Source of the DNA: Rhodococcus rhodnii
Lineage (GTDB): Bacteria > Actinomycetota > Actinomycetes > Mycobacteriales > Pseudonocardiaceae
DNA length: 64,000 bases
Direction: 5' to 3'
Assembly: GCA_000720375.1 (NCBI GenBank)
Contig: JOAA01000009.1
Span: 124,001 to 188,000, forward strand
The notes below the pieces were generated by a model. The model had not been told where the DNA came from. It made no database searches and was given only the letters and a program-made list of their open reading frames with translations. A program made the position numbers and the translations under genes. Of the stretch, positions 34,031 to 43,425 are shown piece by piece (the stretch's first letter is position 1; each line of letters opens with the position of its first letter).

Positions 34031-34831
34031 ATGCGGACGACGACTGTGCTGGCACGACGCCCCGGGTTCGGGATCGACGTCGTGACCTGCCGAGATGACC
34101 ACACCGGGTGGTCGAAGCCGGAGCCGAGGGCGGGCTTCGGCTTCGTGCTGGCCTGGCGTGGCCGGTTCCGCTTCTCTTCGGGTGGGCGTGAGGTCGACGT
34201 CGACCGGACTGTCGGATACGTGACCGTTCCTGGGGCAGAGGAGCGGTTCTCGCATCCCGTGGGCGGGGACGTGTGTACGTCGGTGGCTGTGGCTCCCGAG
34301 CTGTGGAGGGGATCGGATGGGCCTGGGCTCTACGTCGACGCCCGCGTGGATTTGGCGCATCGGCGGCTACTCGCGGCCGTGCACAGTGGAGACGTCGACT
34401 ACGCGGTGGTCGACGAGTTACTGAGGCTGCTGGTGGTCGCGGGAAGACGGGCCGTGCTGTCCGGTGCGAGGGACAGCACGATGGTGGCGGACGCCCGTGC
34501 GGCGATTCTGGCCGAGGATCCGGGTGGTCTGTTACCGCTCGCCGGGAAGCTTGGCGTGTCGCCGTACCGGTTGAGCCGGGCATTTCCGCGCGAGCTCGGG
34601 ATTTCGGTGACGCAGTACCGCAACCGGGTCAGGGTGTCCAAGGCCGTCGACCGGATCGCCGAGGGGGAGCGGGACCTCGCCGGGCTGGCGGCCGACCTCG
34701 GGTTCGCCGATCAGGCGCACCTGTCGCGGGTGCTCAAGGCGCAGGTCGGGCGGACGCCAGGGGCGTTACGCGCGCTGCTGCAAGAATCTTCAAGACCAGG
34801 ACGGGAGCCACGCCGAGACTCTTCGGCATGA
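34031..34831 (+). CDS. AraC-family transcriptional regulator
   Basis: 266 residues. The C-terminal double HTH is clear (GVSPYRLSRAFPRELGISVTQYR and LAADLGFADQAHLSRVLKAQVG). The N-terminal part is a short cupin-like sensor (AGFGFVLAWRGRFRFSSGGR). It heads a three-gene operon with the VOC and Ogt genes; its stop overlaps the VOC start (ATGA). By analogy with Ada, an AraC-type regulator next to an alkyltransferase may control the alkylation response, but no Ada methyl-acceptor domain is present. Confidence 0.87.
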   Translation: MRTTTVLARRPGFGIDVVTCRDDHTGWSKPEPRAGFGFVLAWRGRFRFSSGGREVDVDRTVGYVTVPGAEERFSHPVGGDVCTSVAVAPELWRGSDGPGLYVDARVDLAHRRLLAAVHSGDVDYAVVDELLRLLVVAGRRAVLSGARDSTMVADARAAILAEDPGGLLPLAGKLGVSPYRLSRAFPRELGISVTQYRNRVRVSKAVDRIAEGERDLAGLAADLGFADQAHLSRVLKAQVGRTPGALRALLQESSRPGREPRRDSSA

Positions 34832-35181
34832 CCAAGACGTTGACAACCGTAGTGATCGACAGCGCCGAGCCCTTGGCACTGGCCAAGTTCTACCAGGCGG
34901 TCACCGGGTGGGAGCTCGCGTCGGGGACGGACGACTTCGCCTCGCTCACCGGCGGCCCGGTCGGCCTGGCGTTCCAGTACGTGCCGGACTACCGCGCCGC
35001 CGGCTGGCCTGATCAGGGCAAGCACATCCACCTCGACTTCGAGGTGGACGACGTGGCCGCCGCCGTGCGGGAGCTGGAAGGCGCCGGTGCGACCAAACCG
35101 GAGTTCCAGCCGGGCGGCGAGGACTGGACGGTGCTGCAGGACCCGGAGGGCCACGTGTTCTGCTTGGTGCCCCGAGGATAG
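34828..35181 (+). CDS. VOC-superfamily (glyoxalase/dioxygenase-fold) protein
   Basis: 117 residues forming one VOC module pair (TVVIDSAEPLALAKFYQAVTG and HIHLDFEVDDVAAAVRELEG). The ending DPEGHVFCLVP is typical of the bleomycin-resistance/glyoxalase group. Translationally coupled to the AraC gene, with Ogt following 28 bases on, so it may remove a toxic or alkylating compound. Ligand unknown. Confidence 0.85.
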   Translation: MTKTLTTVVIDSAEPLALAKFYQAVTGWELASGTDDFASLTGGPVGLAFQYVPDYRAAGWPDQGKHIHLDFEVDDVAAAVRELEGAGATKPEFQPGGEDWTVLQDPEGHVFCLVPRG

Positions 35182-35209
35182 ACACCGGGATAAGACAAGA
35201 GAGGACAGT

Positions 35210-35737
35210 ATGAGTGCTGACGTCGCCATCGGCTCGCTGGAGACCCCAGTGGGGCGGCTGCACGTTGCGGTGACCGACGTCGGCCTCGTCGACGTGAGCT
35301 GGGACGAGACCCGGGTCGCGTTACGTGTCGTCGACGACCCCGCGCGGACCAAGCCCGTGCTGGACATGCTGGCGGAGTACTTCCGTGGCAAGCGGAAGCG
35401 GTTCGACATCCCGATCGACTGGCGGCTGACTTCGGGCGTGCAGCGGGACGTGCTGGAGACCTTGTACTCCACTGTGGACTACGGGCAGTCCGTCACGTAC
35501 GGCGAACTCGCTGTCCGCAGTGGAGATCGGGTGCCCGCGCGGGGGATCGGGTCGATCATGGGGTCGAATCCCGTCCCGATTGTCGTTCCCTGCCACCGGG
35601 TCGTCGCCGGCGACGGTCTCGGTGGCTACAGCGGCGGAACGGGACGGGACGGCCTCGCGGTCAAGCAATGGCTGTTGATCATGGAGGGAGCATTGCCACC
35701 GACCCTCGGCTGGGATCCCGAGCGCCTGGAGCTCTGA
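35210..35737 (+). CDS. ogt: methylated-DNA-[protein]-cysteine S-methyltransferase
   Basis: 175 residues. Cys128 in VVPCHRVVAGDGLGGYSGG is the acceptor, and SVTYGELAVRSG plus GSIMGSNPVPI are the DNA-binding and Asn-hinge regions. It repairs O6-alkylguanine by irreversible transfer to the cysteine. The ATG at 35210 follows AGAGGACAGT. As the third gene behind a DNA-damage-type promoter it would be induced by genotoxic stress. Its last 59 bases overlap the diguanylate cyclase gene on the other strand. Confidence 0.93.
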   Translation: MSADVAIGSLETPVGRLHVAVTDVGLVDVSWDETRVALRVVDDPARTKPVLDMLAEYFRGKRKRFDIPIDWRLTSGVQRDVLETLYSTVDYGQSVTYGELAVRSGDRVPARGIGSIMGSNPVPIVVPCHRVVAGDGLGGYSGGTGRDGLAVKQWLLIMEGALPPTLGWDPERLEL

Positions 35738-36929
35738 CCGCGGCGCAGACCTTGTTGCGGCCCTGCTTCTTCGCCCGATACATCGCCTGGTCGGCCGCGG
35801 CGAGCACGTCGTCGAGCGACACGCCCGAGTCGGCGCGCACGGCCACACCAATCGACACGGAGATGCCCTGCATGACCGTGCCGGAATGCGTGACTTCCAG
35901 GAGGGTCACGGCCCGCCGGATCCGTTCCGCGACGCTCAGGGAGTGGTCGTGGGACGTCATCGGCAACAGGACGACGAACTCCTCGCCGCCGAACCTCCCG
36001 ACGAGGTCGCCCTTGCGCACCTCGTCGGAAATGGTGGACGCGATCGCGCGGAGCACGGCATCTCCGGCGAGGTGACCGTGCGTGTCGTTGATCCGCTTGA
36101 AGAAGTCCACATCGATCATCAGCACGCCGCACGCCTGCGACGCCCGTGCGAGCTCGGCGCTCGTGCGGCGCTGCCATTCGCCTGCGGTCAGCACACCGGT
36201 CTTGGCGTCGTAACCGGACGTCATGTGCAGCTGTCTGCTGAGATCGCCCCGTGGCAACAGCACCACAGGCAGCAGCACGAGCAGGATCATGATCGGGTGC
36301 TCGATCAGCAGCACTGCGGTGATCCCGCCAAGGCACAAGGTCGTGGCTTCGAGCAGGTGCTCGGCAAATGAGCCGGTCAGCGACACGAATGTCCGAGATG
36401 GGTGGTGCAGCCGGAATCCGATCACCACGAGCACCAGATTGACGAGCATGTAGGTGACGCCACCGGCCACGACCGAGACTGGTCCCAAAGGCAGCGACAA
36501 CGCGCTTTGAGCGGCAATGACGGACAGCGCGGCCGTGGCTGCGGAACACACCGCTCGGTAAAGCCGGACGCTCGGCACCGCGCGCCAGATCCGAAGCCAC
36601 AGATGAGCGTAGGTCAGCGCGGCCAGCGCACACGCGATGCTGAGCGGCAGCAGCAACGCTCCCGCGAAGAGCCAGACCGACGTCATGTTCACGTGCGGGT
36701 TGTTGCTGAAGAACCGCCGCATCCGTTCTACCTGCACCGACAGCTCGGCTTGCGTTACCGCCGCGGCGAGCAGGGCCACGAACCAGACCCAATCCTGGCC
36801 GGTCACCACACGGCCTGGCAAGATCACCGGCAGCATGACGGCCGCGAGTTCGAGCGTGAGGTAGTACGGCAAGACCCCGCTCGGCGCGTTGAGCAGCCGA
36901 GCACCCCTGAAATCCCGTGGGTTATCCAC
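35679..36929 (-). CDS. membrane diguanylate cyclase (GGDEF)
   Basis: 416 residues: six or seven membrane helices (about 20-230, MASE-like), then a GGDEF domain (about 250-400). Metal and substrate residues are present (MIDVDFFKRINDTHGHLAGD; RFGGEEFVVLLP), so it should make cyclic di-GMP. An RxxD inhibitory site (RKGD) sits five residues before GGEEF. The GTG at 36929 is favoured by GGGGGAGGAACA directly upstream. Confidence 0.9.
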   Translation of the reverse strand: MDNPRDFRGARLLNAPSGVLPYYLTLELAAVMLPVILPGRVVTGQDWVWFVALLAAAVTQAELSVQVERMRRFFSNNPHVNMTSVWLFAGALLLPLSIACALAALTYAHLWLRIWRAVPSVRLYRAVCSAATAALSVIAAQSALSLPLGPVSVVAGGVTYMLVNLVLVVIGFRLHHPSRTFVSLTGSFAEHLLEATTLCLGGITAVLLIEHPIMILLVLLPVVLLPRGDLSRQLHMTSGYDAKTGVLTAGEWQRRTSAELARASQACGVLMIDVDFFKRINDTHGHLAGDAVLRAIASTISDEVRKGDLVGRFGGEEFVVLLPMTSHDHSLSVAERIRRAVTLLEVTHSGTVMQGISVSIGVAVRADSGVSLDDVLAAADQAMYRAKKQGRNKVCAAVRAPGARDPSRGSVAMLPP

Positions 36930-37089
36930 TGTTCCTCCCCCGAGAGTGGACAACCGCCGAGCGTAGCCACATCGCCACGCTCTGAACAGGGCGTTGCGCC
37001 TACCGGCTGATACCAACCGGACCGGGCCACCGCAATTCGTTTAGTATGTGAACTATTTAAAGTCCTGTGTGTACAACGGAAACCTCTCG

Positions 37090-37140
37090 TTGACATGAGC
37101 AGACAGCCACGTCACACTCAGGCCCGGGAGAGCGCTCCCT
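37090..37140 (+). promoter_or_regulatory. promoter and LacI/CebR-like operator of the sugar dehydrogenase operon
   Basis: TTGACA (37090-37095) with a 17-base spacer to CACACT (37113-37118). GGAGAGCGCTCCCT (37127-37140) overlaps the expected start of transcription and is close to the TGGGAGCGCTCCCA operator of actinomycete LacI-type sugar repressors. The rest of the 302-base intergenic region (36930-37231) shows no gene. Confidence 0.5.
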
Positions 37141-37231
37141 CACTGGATACCGGACCACGCCCCGCCGCCAGCGCTGGCCGGATCCGCCCGTGCGCACCCT
37201 GCCCGCACGGGCCGATCTCGGAAGGAGAACC

Positions 37232-40102
37232 GTGACCTCCGGTTACTCTGTCACTTTCGCGCGCCCAAAACGGCTGTTCGCAGCCGGTTTGCTGGTCGCT
37301 GCCACCGTTACCGCCGGGCCGATGGCTGTCACCGGCCAGGCCGCGCCGCCGGTCAATCCCGCGGACTACCAGCAGATCACGCTGGCCAAGGGTGAGCCGG
37401 AGATGGGCGAGCCGATGTCGATGACGGTGCTGCCCGACCGAACTGTCCTGCACACCGCGAGAAATGGCACGGTCCGAGCCACCGACGCGGCCGGCAATAC
37501 CAGGGTCATTGGCACCATCCCGGTGTACAGCCACGACGAGGAGGGCATGCAGGGCATCGCCGCCGACCCCGGCTTCGCCACCAACAAGTTCATCTACATC
37601 TTCTACGCGCCACCGCTGTCCACACCCGCGGGCGACGCACCGCTCAACGGGACGGCCGCTGACTTCGCCCGGTTCAACGGCGTCAACCGGCTCGCGCGCT
37701 ACACCCTCAACAGCGACCTGACCATCAACATGGCCAGCGCGCGCACCATCCTCGAGGTGCCCACCAGTCGCGGCCTGTGCTGCCACGTCGGCGGTGACAT
37801 CGATTTCGACGCGGCCGGAAACCTGTACCTGACCACGGGCGACGACTCGAACCCGTTCGTCGACGGGTACGCCCCGCTGGACGACCGGCCCAGCCGCAAC
37901 CCCGCCGTCGACGCCCAGCGCACCGCCGCGAACTCCAACGACCTGCGCGGCAAACTGTTGCGTATCAAGGTCAATGCCGACGGCAGCTACTCGATTCCGA
38001 CCGGCAACATGTTCCCGCAGGGAACGGCCAACACCCGGCCCGAGATCTACGCCATGGGCTTCCGCAACCCGTTCCGGATGAACGTGGACAAGGCGACCGG
38101 CATCGTCTACCTCGGCGACTACGGCCCTGACGCGGGAACCACCAACAACCGTGGCCCCAGCGGCCAGGTCGAGTTCAACAGGGTGACCAGTCCGGGCTTC
38201 TACGGTTGGCCGTACTGCACCGGAAGCAACACCGCGACCGAGTCGTACGCGCAGTACAACTACGACACCGGTGCGGTGGGCGCGAAGTTCGACTGTGCCG
38301 GTGGCCCGGTGAACAACTCCCGCAACAACACCGGTATCAAGAACCTGCCCGCGGCCAAGCCCGCGTGGATCAAGTACGCCGGTGACAGCGGTTCGCCGCC
38401 GGAGTTCGGTGGCGGCTCGGAGTCGCCGATGGGCGCGCCGGTGTACCGTTTCGACCCCAACCTGCAGTCCTCGGTCAAGTTCCCGCAGTCGTTGGACGGA
38501 CACGTGTTCGCCACCGAGTTCGGCCGCCGCTGGATCAAGGACATCGAGGTGCTGTCGAACGGCAACCGCGGCACGATCCAGCCGTTCCCGTGGTCCGGCA
38601 CGCAGATCATGGACGCACAGTTCGGTCCGGACGGCGCGCTGTACATTTTGGACTACGGCACCGGCTGGTTCCAGGGTGACGCGAACTCGGCCGTCTACCG
38701 GATCGAGTACCGGCCATCGGGTCAACGGCCACCAGTCGCCGCGGCCAGCGCCAACCGCACATCCGGTGCGGCACCACTGGCGGTGAACTTCTCGTCGGCC
38801 GGGTCGTCCGATCCGGACGGTGGACCGTTGACCTACCGCTGGACCTTCGGTGACGGCGCCACGTCAACGGCGGCGAACCCGTCGCACACGTACACCGCGA
38901 ACGGGACGTACACCGCACAAGTCACCGTGACGGACAACCAAAACCTGACGGCCAATGCGAGCGTGATCATCAACGTCGGCAACACCGCGCCGACAGTGAC
39001 AGTCGAACTGCCCGCGCACGGCCAAGTGTTCAACTTCGGGGACACAGTTCCGTTCCGGATCAGCGTGACCGACCCCGAAGACGGCACGATCGACTGCAGC
39101 CGCGTCAAGATGACGTACATCCTCGGCCACGACAGCCATGGCCACGCGATCACCTCGCAGAACGGTTGTACAGGAAGCATCGCGACGCCGTTGGACGGTG
39201 AACACGACACGTCCGCGAACCTCTTCGGGGTCTGGGATGCGGAATACACCGACAAGGGGGCGAACGGCCAGCCGCCGATCACCACGCACACCCAGGCGGT
39301 GACTCAGCCGCGCACCCGGCAGGCCGAGCACTTCAAGACCATGCAGGGCGTCGGCATCATCGACAAGCCGGCCGCCAACGGCGGCAAGACCATCGGCAAC
39401 ATCGAGAACGGTGACTGGGTGTCGTTCGATCCCTACGTCCTACAAGGGATTCCGAACTTCACCGCGCGGGTGTCCTCCGGCGGTGCCGGTGGCCAGCTGC
39501 AGGTGCGGGCGGGCTCGCAGACCGGTCCCTTGCTCGGCACGGCGACCGTGTCGAACACCGGTGGCTGGGAGAACTTCGTCAACGTGACCGCGAACCTGTC
39601 GAACGCGCCTGCCGGGACGACGAAGTTGTTCCTGGTGTTCACCGGCGGTGTCGGTGCACTGTTCGATGTGGACCAATTCACACTCGGCGGATCCGCTCCA
39701 CCGCAGCCGGGATTGCTGTCCGCGGGCAGGCCGGCCACGGCGTCCTCTTCGGAGAGTGCGACCTACGGGCCGGGCAACGTCACCGACGGCAGTACGACCT
39801 CGCGGTGGTCGTCGCAGTTCGCCGACCCGCAGTGGATCTACATCGACCTCGGGCAGACCCGATCGGTCTCCCGGGTCCGGCTGAACTGGGAGGCGGCGTT
39901 CGGCCGCGCCTACCGCATCGAGACATCGGCGACGGCCGGCACCAACGACTGGAACCCGGTGTACACCACCACATCCAGTGACGGCGGCATCGACGACGTC
40001 AGCTTTACCGCCACGAACGCGAGATATGTCCGAGTTTTCGGAACCGCCCGAGCCACGGCGTGGGGCTACTCCTTGTGGGAAATGGAGGTTTACGGTGCGT
40101 AG
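37232..40102 (+). CDS. secreted PQQ-type sugar dehydrogenase-like protein with PKD, CBM6-like and discoidin domains
   Basis: 956 residues. Signal peptide about 1-35. Residues about 40-480 form a soluble-glucose-dehydrogenase-like propeller (EGMQGIAADPGFATNKFIYIFY in part; EIYAMGFRNPFRMNVD; DGALYILDYGTGW). A PKD domain follows (YRWTFGDGATSTAANPSHTY), then an Ig-like segment, a CBM6-like module near 705-815 (ENGDWVSFDPYVLQG) and a C-terminal F5/8-type C domain (ARYVRVFGTARATAWGYSLW). It should oxidise or bind sugars outside the cell. GTG at 37232 is chosen for GAAGGAG just upstream. Its stop overlaps the start of the ThuA-like gene. Confidence 0.85.
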   Translation: MTSGYSVTFARPKRLFAAGLLVAATVTAGPMAVTGQAAPPVNPADYQQITLAKGEPEMGEPMSMTVLPDRTVLHTARNGTVRATDAAGNTRVIGTIPVYSHDEEGMQGIAADPGFATNKFIYIFYAPPLSTPAGDAPLNGTAADFARFNGVNRLARYTLNSDLTINMASARTILEVPTSRGLCCHVGGDIDFDAAGNLYLTTGDDSNPFVDGYAPLDDRPSRNPAVDAQRTAANSNDLRGKLLRIKVNADGSYSIPTGNMFPQGTANTRPEIYAMGFRNPFRMNVDKATGIVYLGDYGPDAGTTNNRGPSGQVEFNRVTSPGFYGWPYCTGSNTATESYAQYNYDTGAVGAKFDCAGGPVNNSRNNTGIKNLPAAKPAWIKYAGDSGSPPEFGGGSESPMGAPVYRFDPNLQSSVKFPQSLDGHVFATEFGRRWIKDIEVLSNGNRGTIQPFPWSGTQIMDAQFGPDGALYILDYGTGWFQGDANSAVYRIEYRPSGQRPPVAAASANRTSGAAPLAVNFSSAGSSDPDGGPLTYRWTFGDGATSTAANPSHTYTANGTYTAQVTVTDNQNLTANASVIINVGNTAPTVTVELPAHGQVFNFGDTVPFRISVTDPEDGTIDCSRVKMTYILGHDSHGHAITSQNGCTGSIATPLDGEHDTSANLFGVWDAEYTDKGANGQPPITTHTQAVTQPRTRQAEHFKTMQGVGIIDKPAANGGKTIGNIENGDWVSFDPYVLQGIPNFTARVSSGGAGGQLQVRAGSQTGPLLGTATVSNTGGWENFVNVTANLSNAPAGTTKLFLVFTGGVGALFDVDQFTLGGSAPPQPGLLSAGRPATASSSESATYGPGNVTDGSTTSRWSSQFADPQWIYIDLGQTRSVSRVRLNWEAAFGRAYRIETSATAGTNDWNPVYTTTSSDGGIDDVSFTATNARYVRVFGTARATAWGYSLWEMEVYGA

Positions 40103-41279
40103 CACTCTGCGCAGGGCTGGTTCGGGGGTTTTGATCTCCGCAGCCCTTGCACTGTCGCTTATGGTCTCCCTTGTGACAGGTGTCAGTCAGGCGGCCGACC
40201 CGCCATACCGGATCATGGTCTTCTCCAAGACGGCGGGATTCCGGCACGACTCGATCCCAGCCGGTATCCAGGCGCTGCGGGAACTGGGCAGTGCCAACAA
40301 CTTCACCGTCGACGCGACCGAGGACGCCGCCCGGTTCACCACGGCCAACCTTGCCCAGTACAAGGTCGTGGTGTTCCTCAACACGACCGGTGACGTGTTG
40401 AACGCGACCCAGCAGACCGCGTTCGAGCAGTACATCGCTGGTGGCGGCGGTTATGTCGGTGTCCACGCGGCAGCGGACACCGAGTACAACTGGCCGTTCT
40501 ACGGCAATCTGGTCGGCGCGTACTTCCACTCGCACCCACAGATCCAGCAGGTGACAGTGCGTGTGGACGACCTTGCCCACCCGTCGACGGCACATCTGCC
40601 GGCGGCATGGGTTCGCACCGACGAGCTGTACAACTACCGCACCAATCCCCGCAGTGACGCCAAGGTCCTGGCCAGGCTGGACGAATCCACTTACACCGGC
40701 GGCAACATGGGCGCCGACCACCCGATCGTCTGGTGCAAGAACTACCAAGGCGGTCGCGCGTGGTACTCGGGCCTGGGCCACACGCAGCAGTCGTACACCG
40801 AAGGCAACTTCCGTACGATGCTGCTCGGCGGAATCCGATGGGTGGCGGGCATGGTTCCGGGTGACTGTGCACCGAGCACCCAGCCTGGACCGCAGCTGCT
40901 GTCGCGTGGCCGTCCGGCCACAGCGTCCTCTGTGCAGAACGCGACCTACGGCGCGGGTAACGCGGTGGACGGAAACACCGGCACCCGTTGGTCATCGCAG
41001 TTCGCGGATCCACAGTGGATCTCGGTCGATCTCGGCCAGGTCCGTTCGGTGTCCCGCGTCCGGCTGCAGTGGGAAGCCGCTTACGGCCGCTCGTACCGGA
41101 TCGAGACGTCCGAGAACGGCAGCACTTGGTCCACTGTGAACAATCAGTCCGCCAGTGACGGCGGATCGGATGACATCACGTTCGCCGCGACGAACGCGCG
41201 CTATGTCCGGGTCTTCGGTACCGCCAGGGCCACGGCGTGGGGCTATTCGTTGTGGGAGTTCGAGGTGTACGGAACCTGA
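40095..41279 (+). CDS. secreted ThuA-domain protein with discoidin (F5/8C) domain
   Basis: 394 residues. Signal peptide about 1-34 (LISAALALSLMVSLVTGVSQA). Residues about 37-260 are a ThuA-like, class I amidotransferase-fold domain (RIMVFSKTAGFRHDSIPAGI; GGGGYVGVHAAADTEY). The last 130 residues are an F5/8C domain almost identical in pattern to that of the preceding gene. The GTG overlaps the upstream stop, with GGAGG inside that gene. ThuA is linked to trehalose/disaccharide keto-sugar use, so the pair may process polysaccharide-derived sugars. The 3' end overlaps the next gene by 37 bases. Confidence 0.85.
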   Translation: MRSTLRRAGSGVLISAALALSLMVSLVTGVSQAADPPYRIMVFSKTAGFRHDSIPAGIQALRELGSANNFTVDATEDAARFTTANLAQYKVVVFLNTTGDVLNATQQTAFEQYIAGGGGYVGVHAAADTEYNWPFYGNLVGAYFHSHPQIQQVTVRVDDLAHPSTAHLPAAWVRTDELYNYRTNPRSDAKVLARLDESTYTGGNMGADHPIVWCKNYQGGRAWYSGLGHTQQSYTEGNFRTMLLGGIRWVAGMVPGDCAPSTQPGPQLLSRGRPATASSVQNATYGAGNAVDGNTGTRWSSQFADPQWISVDLGQVRSVSRVRLQWEAAYGRSYRIETSENGSTWSTVNNQSASDGGSDDITFAATNARYVRVFGTARATAWGYSLWEFEVYGT

Positions 41280-43324
41280 CCAAGTGCGTCGGTGACGGTT
41301 CTCTGCCAGAACGGATCACCGATGACCCCGGTAGCCCGTCGCATGGGCTGCGCTTGGTCGTAGAGCTGAAGGGCTCGCTCGTGGTCGCCCCGCATGACGG
41401 CGGCCACGGCGAGCCCTTCGATCGCGTTGGGCAGGTTGTGCGGGTACTTGGGGCCAGCGGCCAGTACTTCGTTGAACGCCTGCTCGGCCGCGTCGATGTC
41501 GTTGCGCCGCAACGCGATCGCCCCGAGGACGTTGAGCGCTTCCGAGGTTCGCGTGGTGGAGTCGATCTCACGGCAGATCGCCAGGCTTTCGCTGGCAAGC
41601 GCATGGGCTCGGGCATGGTCGCCGTCCAGCAGAAGCGACCAAGCCAGGTGCACGAGGCAGGTTGCGGTCGCGTGCGGTTGGCCGAGCTCGCGGACCATCC
41701 GGACACACTCGGCCCGATGCGTCAACGCGAGATCCAGTTTGCCTGTCATCTGCTGGACACAGGCCAAAGTGGTCAGGCAGTTCGTGATCAACGCCGGGTC
41801 GGCGAGTTCGCGCGCGATGGCGAGGCTTTGCTCCGCGTAGCCGAGCGCTTCGGCGAAGTCGCCTTGGAAGCCGGCGAACCACGCGGCACGATCCATTGCC
41901 GTGCAACGGTATTCCTGGGTGCCATCCGGCGAGGCGCCCCGCAGGACCTTGCGGGCGTCGGCGATGAATCCCAGATTCGCCTCCGCCACGGCCAGTCCGA
42001 TGGCCATCGCCAGATGCCGGGGATCGCCGGCCGACGCTGCCCATTCGCAGGCGACCCGCCAGCTCTCGACCTGTTTCGTGGTCTGCCGGTGTACCGCGCG
42101 GGGAACGGACATCGGCCTGGTCACGAACGCGGAGACAAGGTCGGTGAGCCAGGTGGTCAGGGCGTCGAAGGCCAAAGTGGACTCATCGGCTTCGGTCAAC
42201 CGTCGCATCGCGTACAGCCGGATCGACTCCAGCATCCGGAACCCCGTGCGACCGAACGGCGTGAGCAGGGATTTGGCCTGCAGCCGGGAAATCATGTTCA
42301 ACGTCGTGTCGGCGTCCGTGCCGCACACCGCGGCCGCCGCGTCCAGATCGAACCCGCCCGCGAAGACCGACAACCGGCGCAACGCGCGCTGTTCGCTCGT
42401 GGCAAGCAGTTGGTAGCTCCAGTCGATCGCTTCCCACAGGCTGCGTTGCCGGTTCGGCCGGGTCCGTCCGCCCAGCACGAGCAGGTCGAACCGGCTGTCG
42501 AGCCGGGCGCAGATCTCGCTGACCGGCAGTACGGGCACCCATTTCGCGGCCAGTTCGATGGCCAGCGGAATACCGTCCAGCCGTGTGCACAACGCAGCGA
42601 CAGCGTGTGTTTCGGCCGCGGGCAACCGGAAGTCCGGCACCATCTCCTTGGCACGCTCCACGAACAGCCGGACGGATTCCGTGCGCCGCAAGGCATTGAC
42701 GCTGTTGTCTTGTCCGATGGCCAATCCGTCGACACGAACGGTGACTTCGCCGGTGATCCGCAGAGGTTCCCGGCTGGTGGCCAGGATTCGCAGGCTGGGA
42801 CACCGGGACAACAAGGTGTCCGCGAGTTTCGCGCACGACTCCAGGACGTGTTCGCAATTGTCCAACAGGACCAGCACCCGCATGGTCCGCAAGGTCGCGA
42901 CGATGGTCTCCATGATCGATTCGTCGCTGTGCTCGACCAGGCCCGCGGCCGCCGCGACGGTCTGCTCGATCAGGTGCTCATCGGTCACGGGCCCCAGTTC
43001 CACCAAGAGAACCCGATCGGTGTCGGTGCGATCCGCACGGCTGGCCGCGGCGATCGCGAGCCGCGTCTTGCCCGCGCCCGCACTGCCGGTCAGCGTGATC
43101 AGCCGATGCTTGCGGCGCAGCCTGTCCACTGTGATCAGTTCCTGCTGCCGCCCGATGAAACTGTCCCGCTCAGCGGGAAGGTTGCTGACGATCCGATCGG
43201 CGGGCTTGGCCGTCGCGTGCGCCATCCGCTGCCTGTAGGCACGCTGACGGCACGCGTTGGAGCAATACGCGCGCGTCGCCGGTTCCGGCAGCGCGTTCTG
43301 GCACATCGCGCACCGGGCACTCAC
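41243..43324 (-). CDS. STAND-type ATPase regulator with N-terminal zinc finger and TPR repeats
   Basis: 693 residues. The N-terminus holds a Cys4-type zinc finger (CAMCQ then YCSNACRQRAYRQR). The NB-ARC-like ATPase follows (Walker A TGSAGAGKTRLAI, VLVLLDNCEHVLE, RILATSREPL), then a helical TPR region to the end. It resembles the ATPase half of AfsR/LAL regulators but has no SARP or LuxR DNA-binding domain, so the zinc finger is the only candidate for DNA or protein contact. Divergent from the P450 gene, which it may regulate. Confidence 0.8.
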   Translation of the reverse strand: MSARCAMCQNALPEPATRAYCSNACRQRAYRQRMAHATAKPADRIVSNLPAERDSFIGRQQELITVDRLRRKHRLITLTGSAGAGKTRLAIAAASRADRTDTDRVLLVELGPVTDEHLIEQTVAAAAGLVEHSDESIMETIVATLRTMRVLVLLDNCEHVLESCAKLADTLLSRCPSLRILATSREPLRITGEVTVRVDGLAIGQDNSVNALRRTESVRLFVERAKEMVPDFRLPAAETHAVAALCTRLDGIPLAIELAAKWVPVLPVSEICARLDSRFDLLVLGGRTRPNRQRSLWEAIDWSYQLLATSEQRALRRLSVFAGGFDLDAAAAVCGTDADTTLNMISRLQAKSLLTPFGRTGFRMLESIRLYAMRRLTEADESTLAFDALTTWLTDLVSAFVTRPMSVPRAVHRQTTKQVESWRVACEWAASAGDPRHLAMAIGLAVAEANLGFIADARKVLRGASPDGTQEYRCTAMDRAAWFAGFQGDFAEALGYAEQSLAIARELADPALITNCLTTLACVQQMTGKLDLALTHRAECVRMVRELGQPHATATCLVHLAWSLLLDGDHARAHALASESLAICREIDSTTRTSEALNVLGAIALRRNDIDAAEQAFNEVLAAGPKYPHNLPNAIEGLAVAAVMRGDHERALQLYDQAQPMRRATGVIGDPFWQRTVTDALGQVPYTSNSHNE

Positions 43325-43332
43325 AGCAATCG

Positions 43333-43384
43333 AACGTAACAGCTCGGATGTTCGCAGACCAGAACGCGTTACGACACGTTACGT
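43333..43384. promoter_or_regulatory. repeated GTTACG boxes in the divergent P450/STAND promoter
   Basis: GTTACGTT is read on the minus strand at 43333-43340. GTTACG occurs twice on the plus strand (43368-43373 and 43378-43383), ten bases apart, that is one helical turn. Confidence 0.35.
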
Positions 43385-43425
43385 CCTGCTTTACGAGTGC
43401 GGCCACGAAGCGTCACGCTGGGCCA

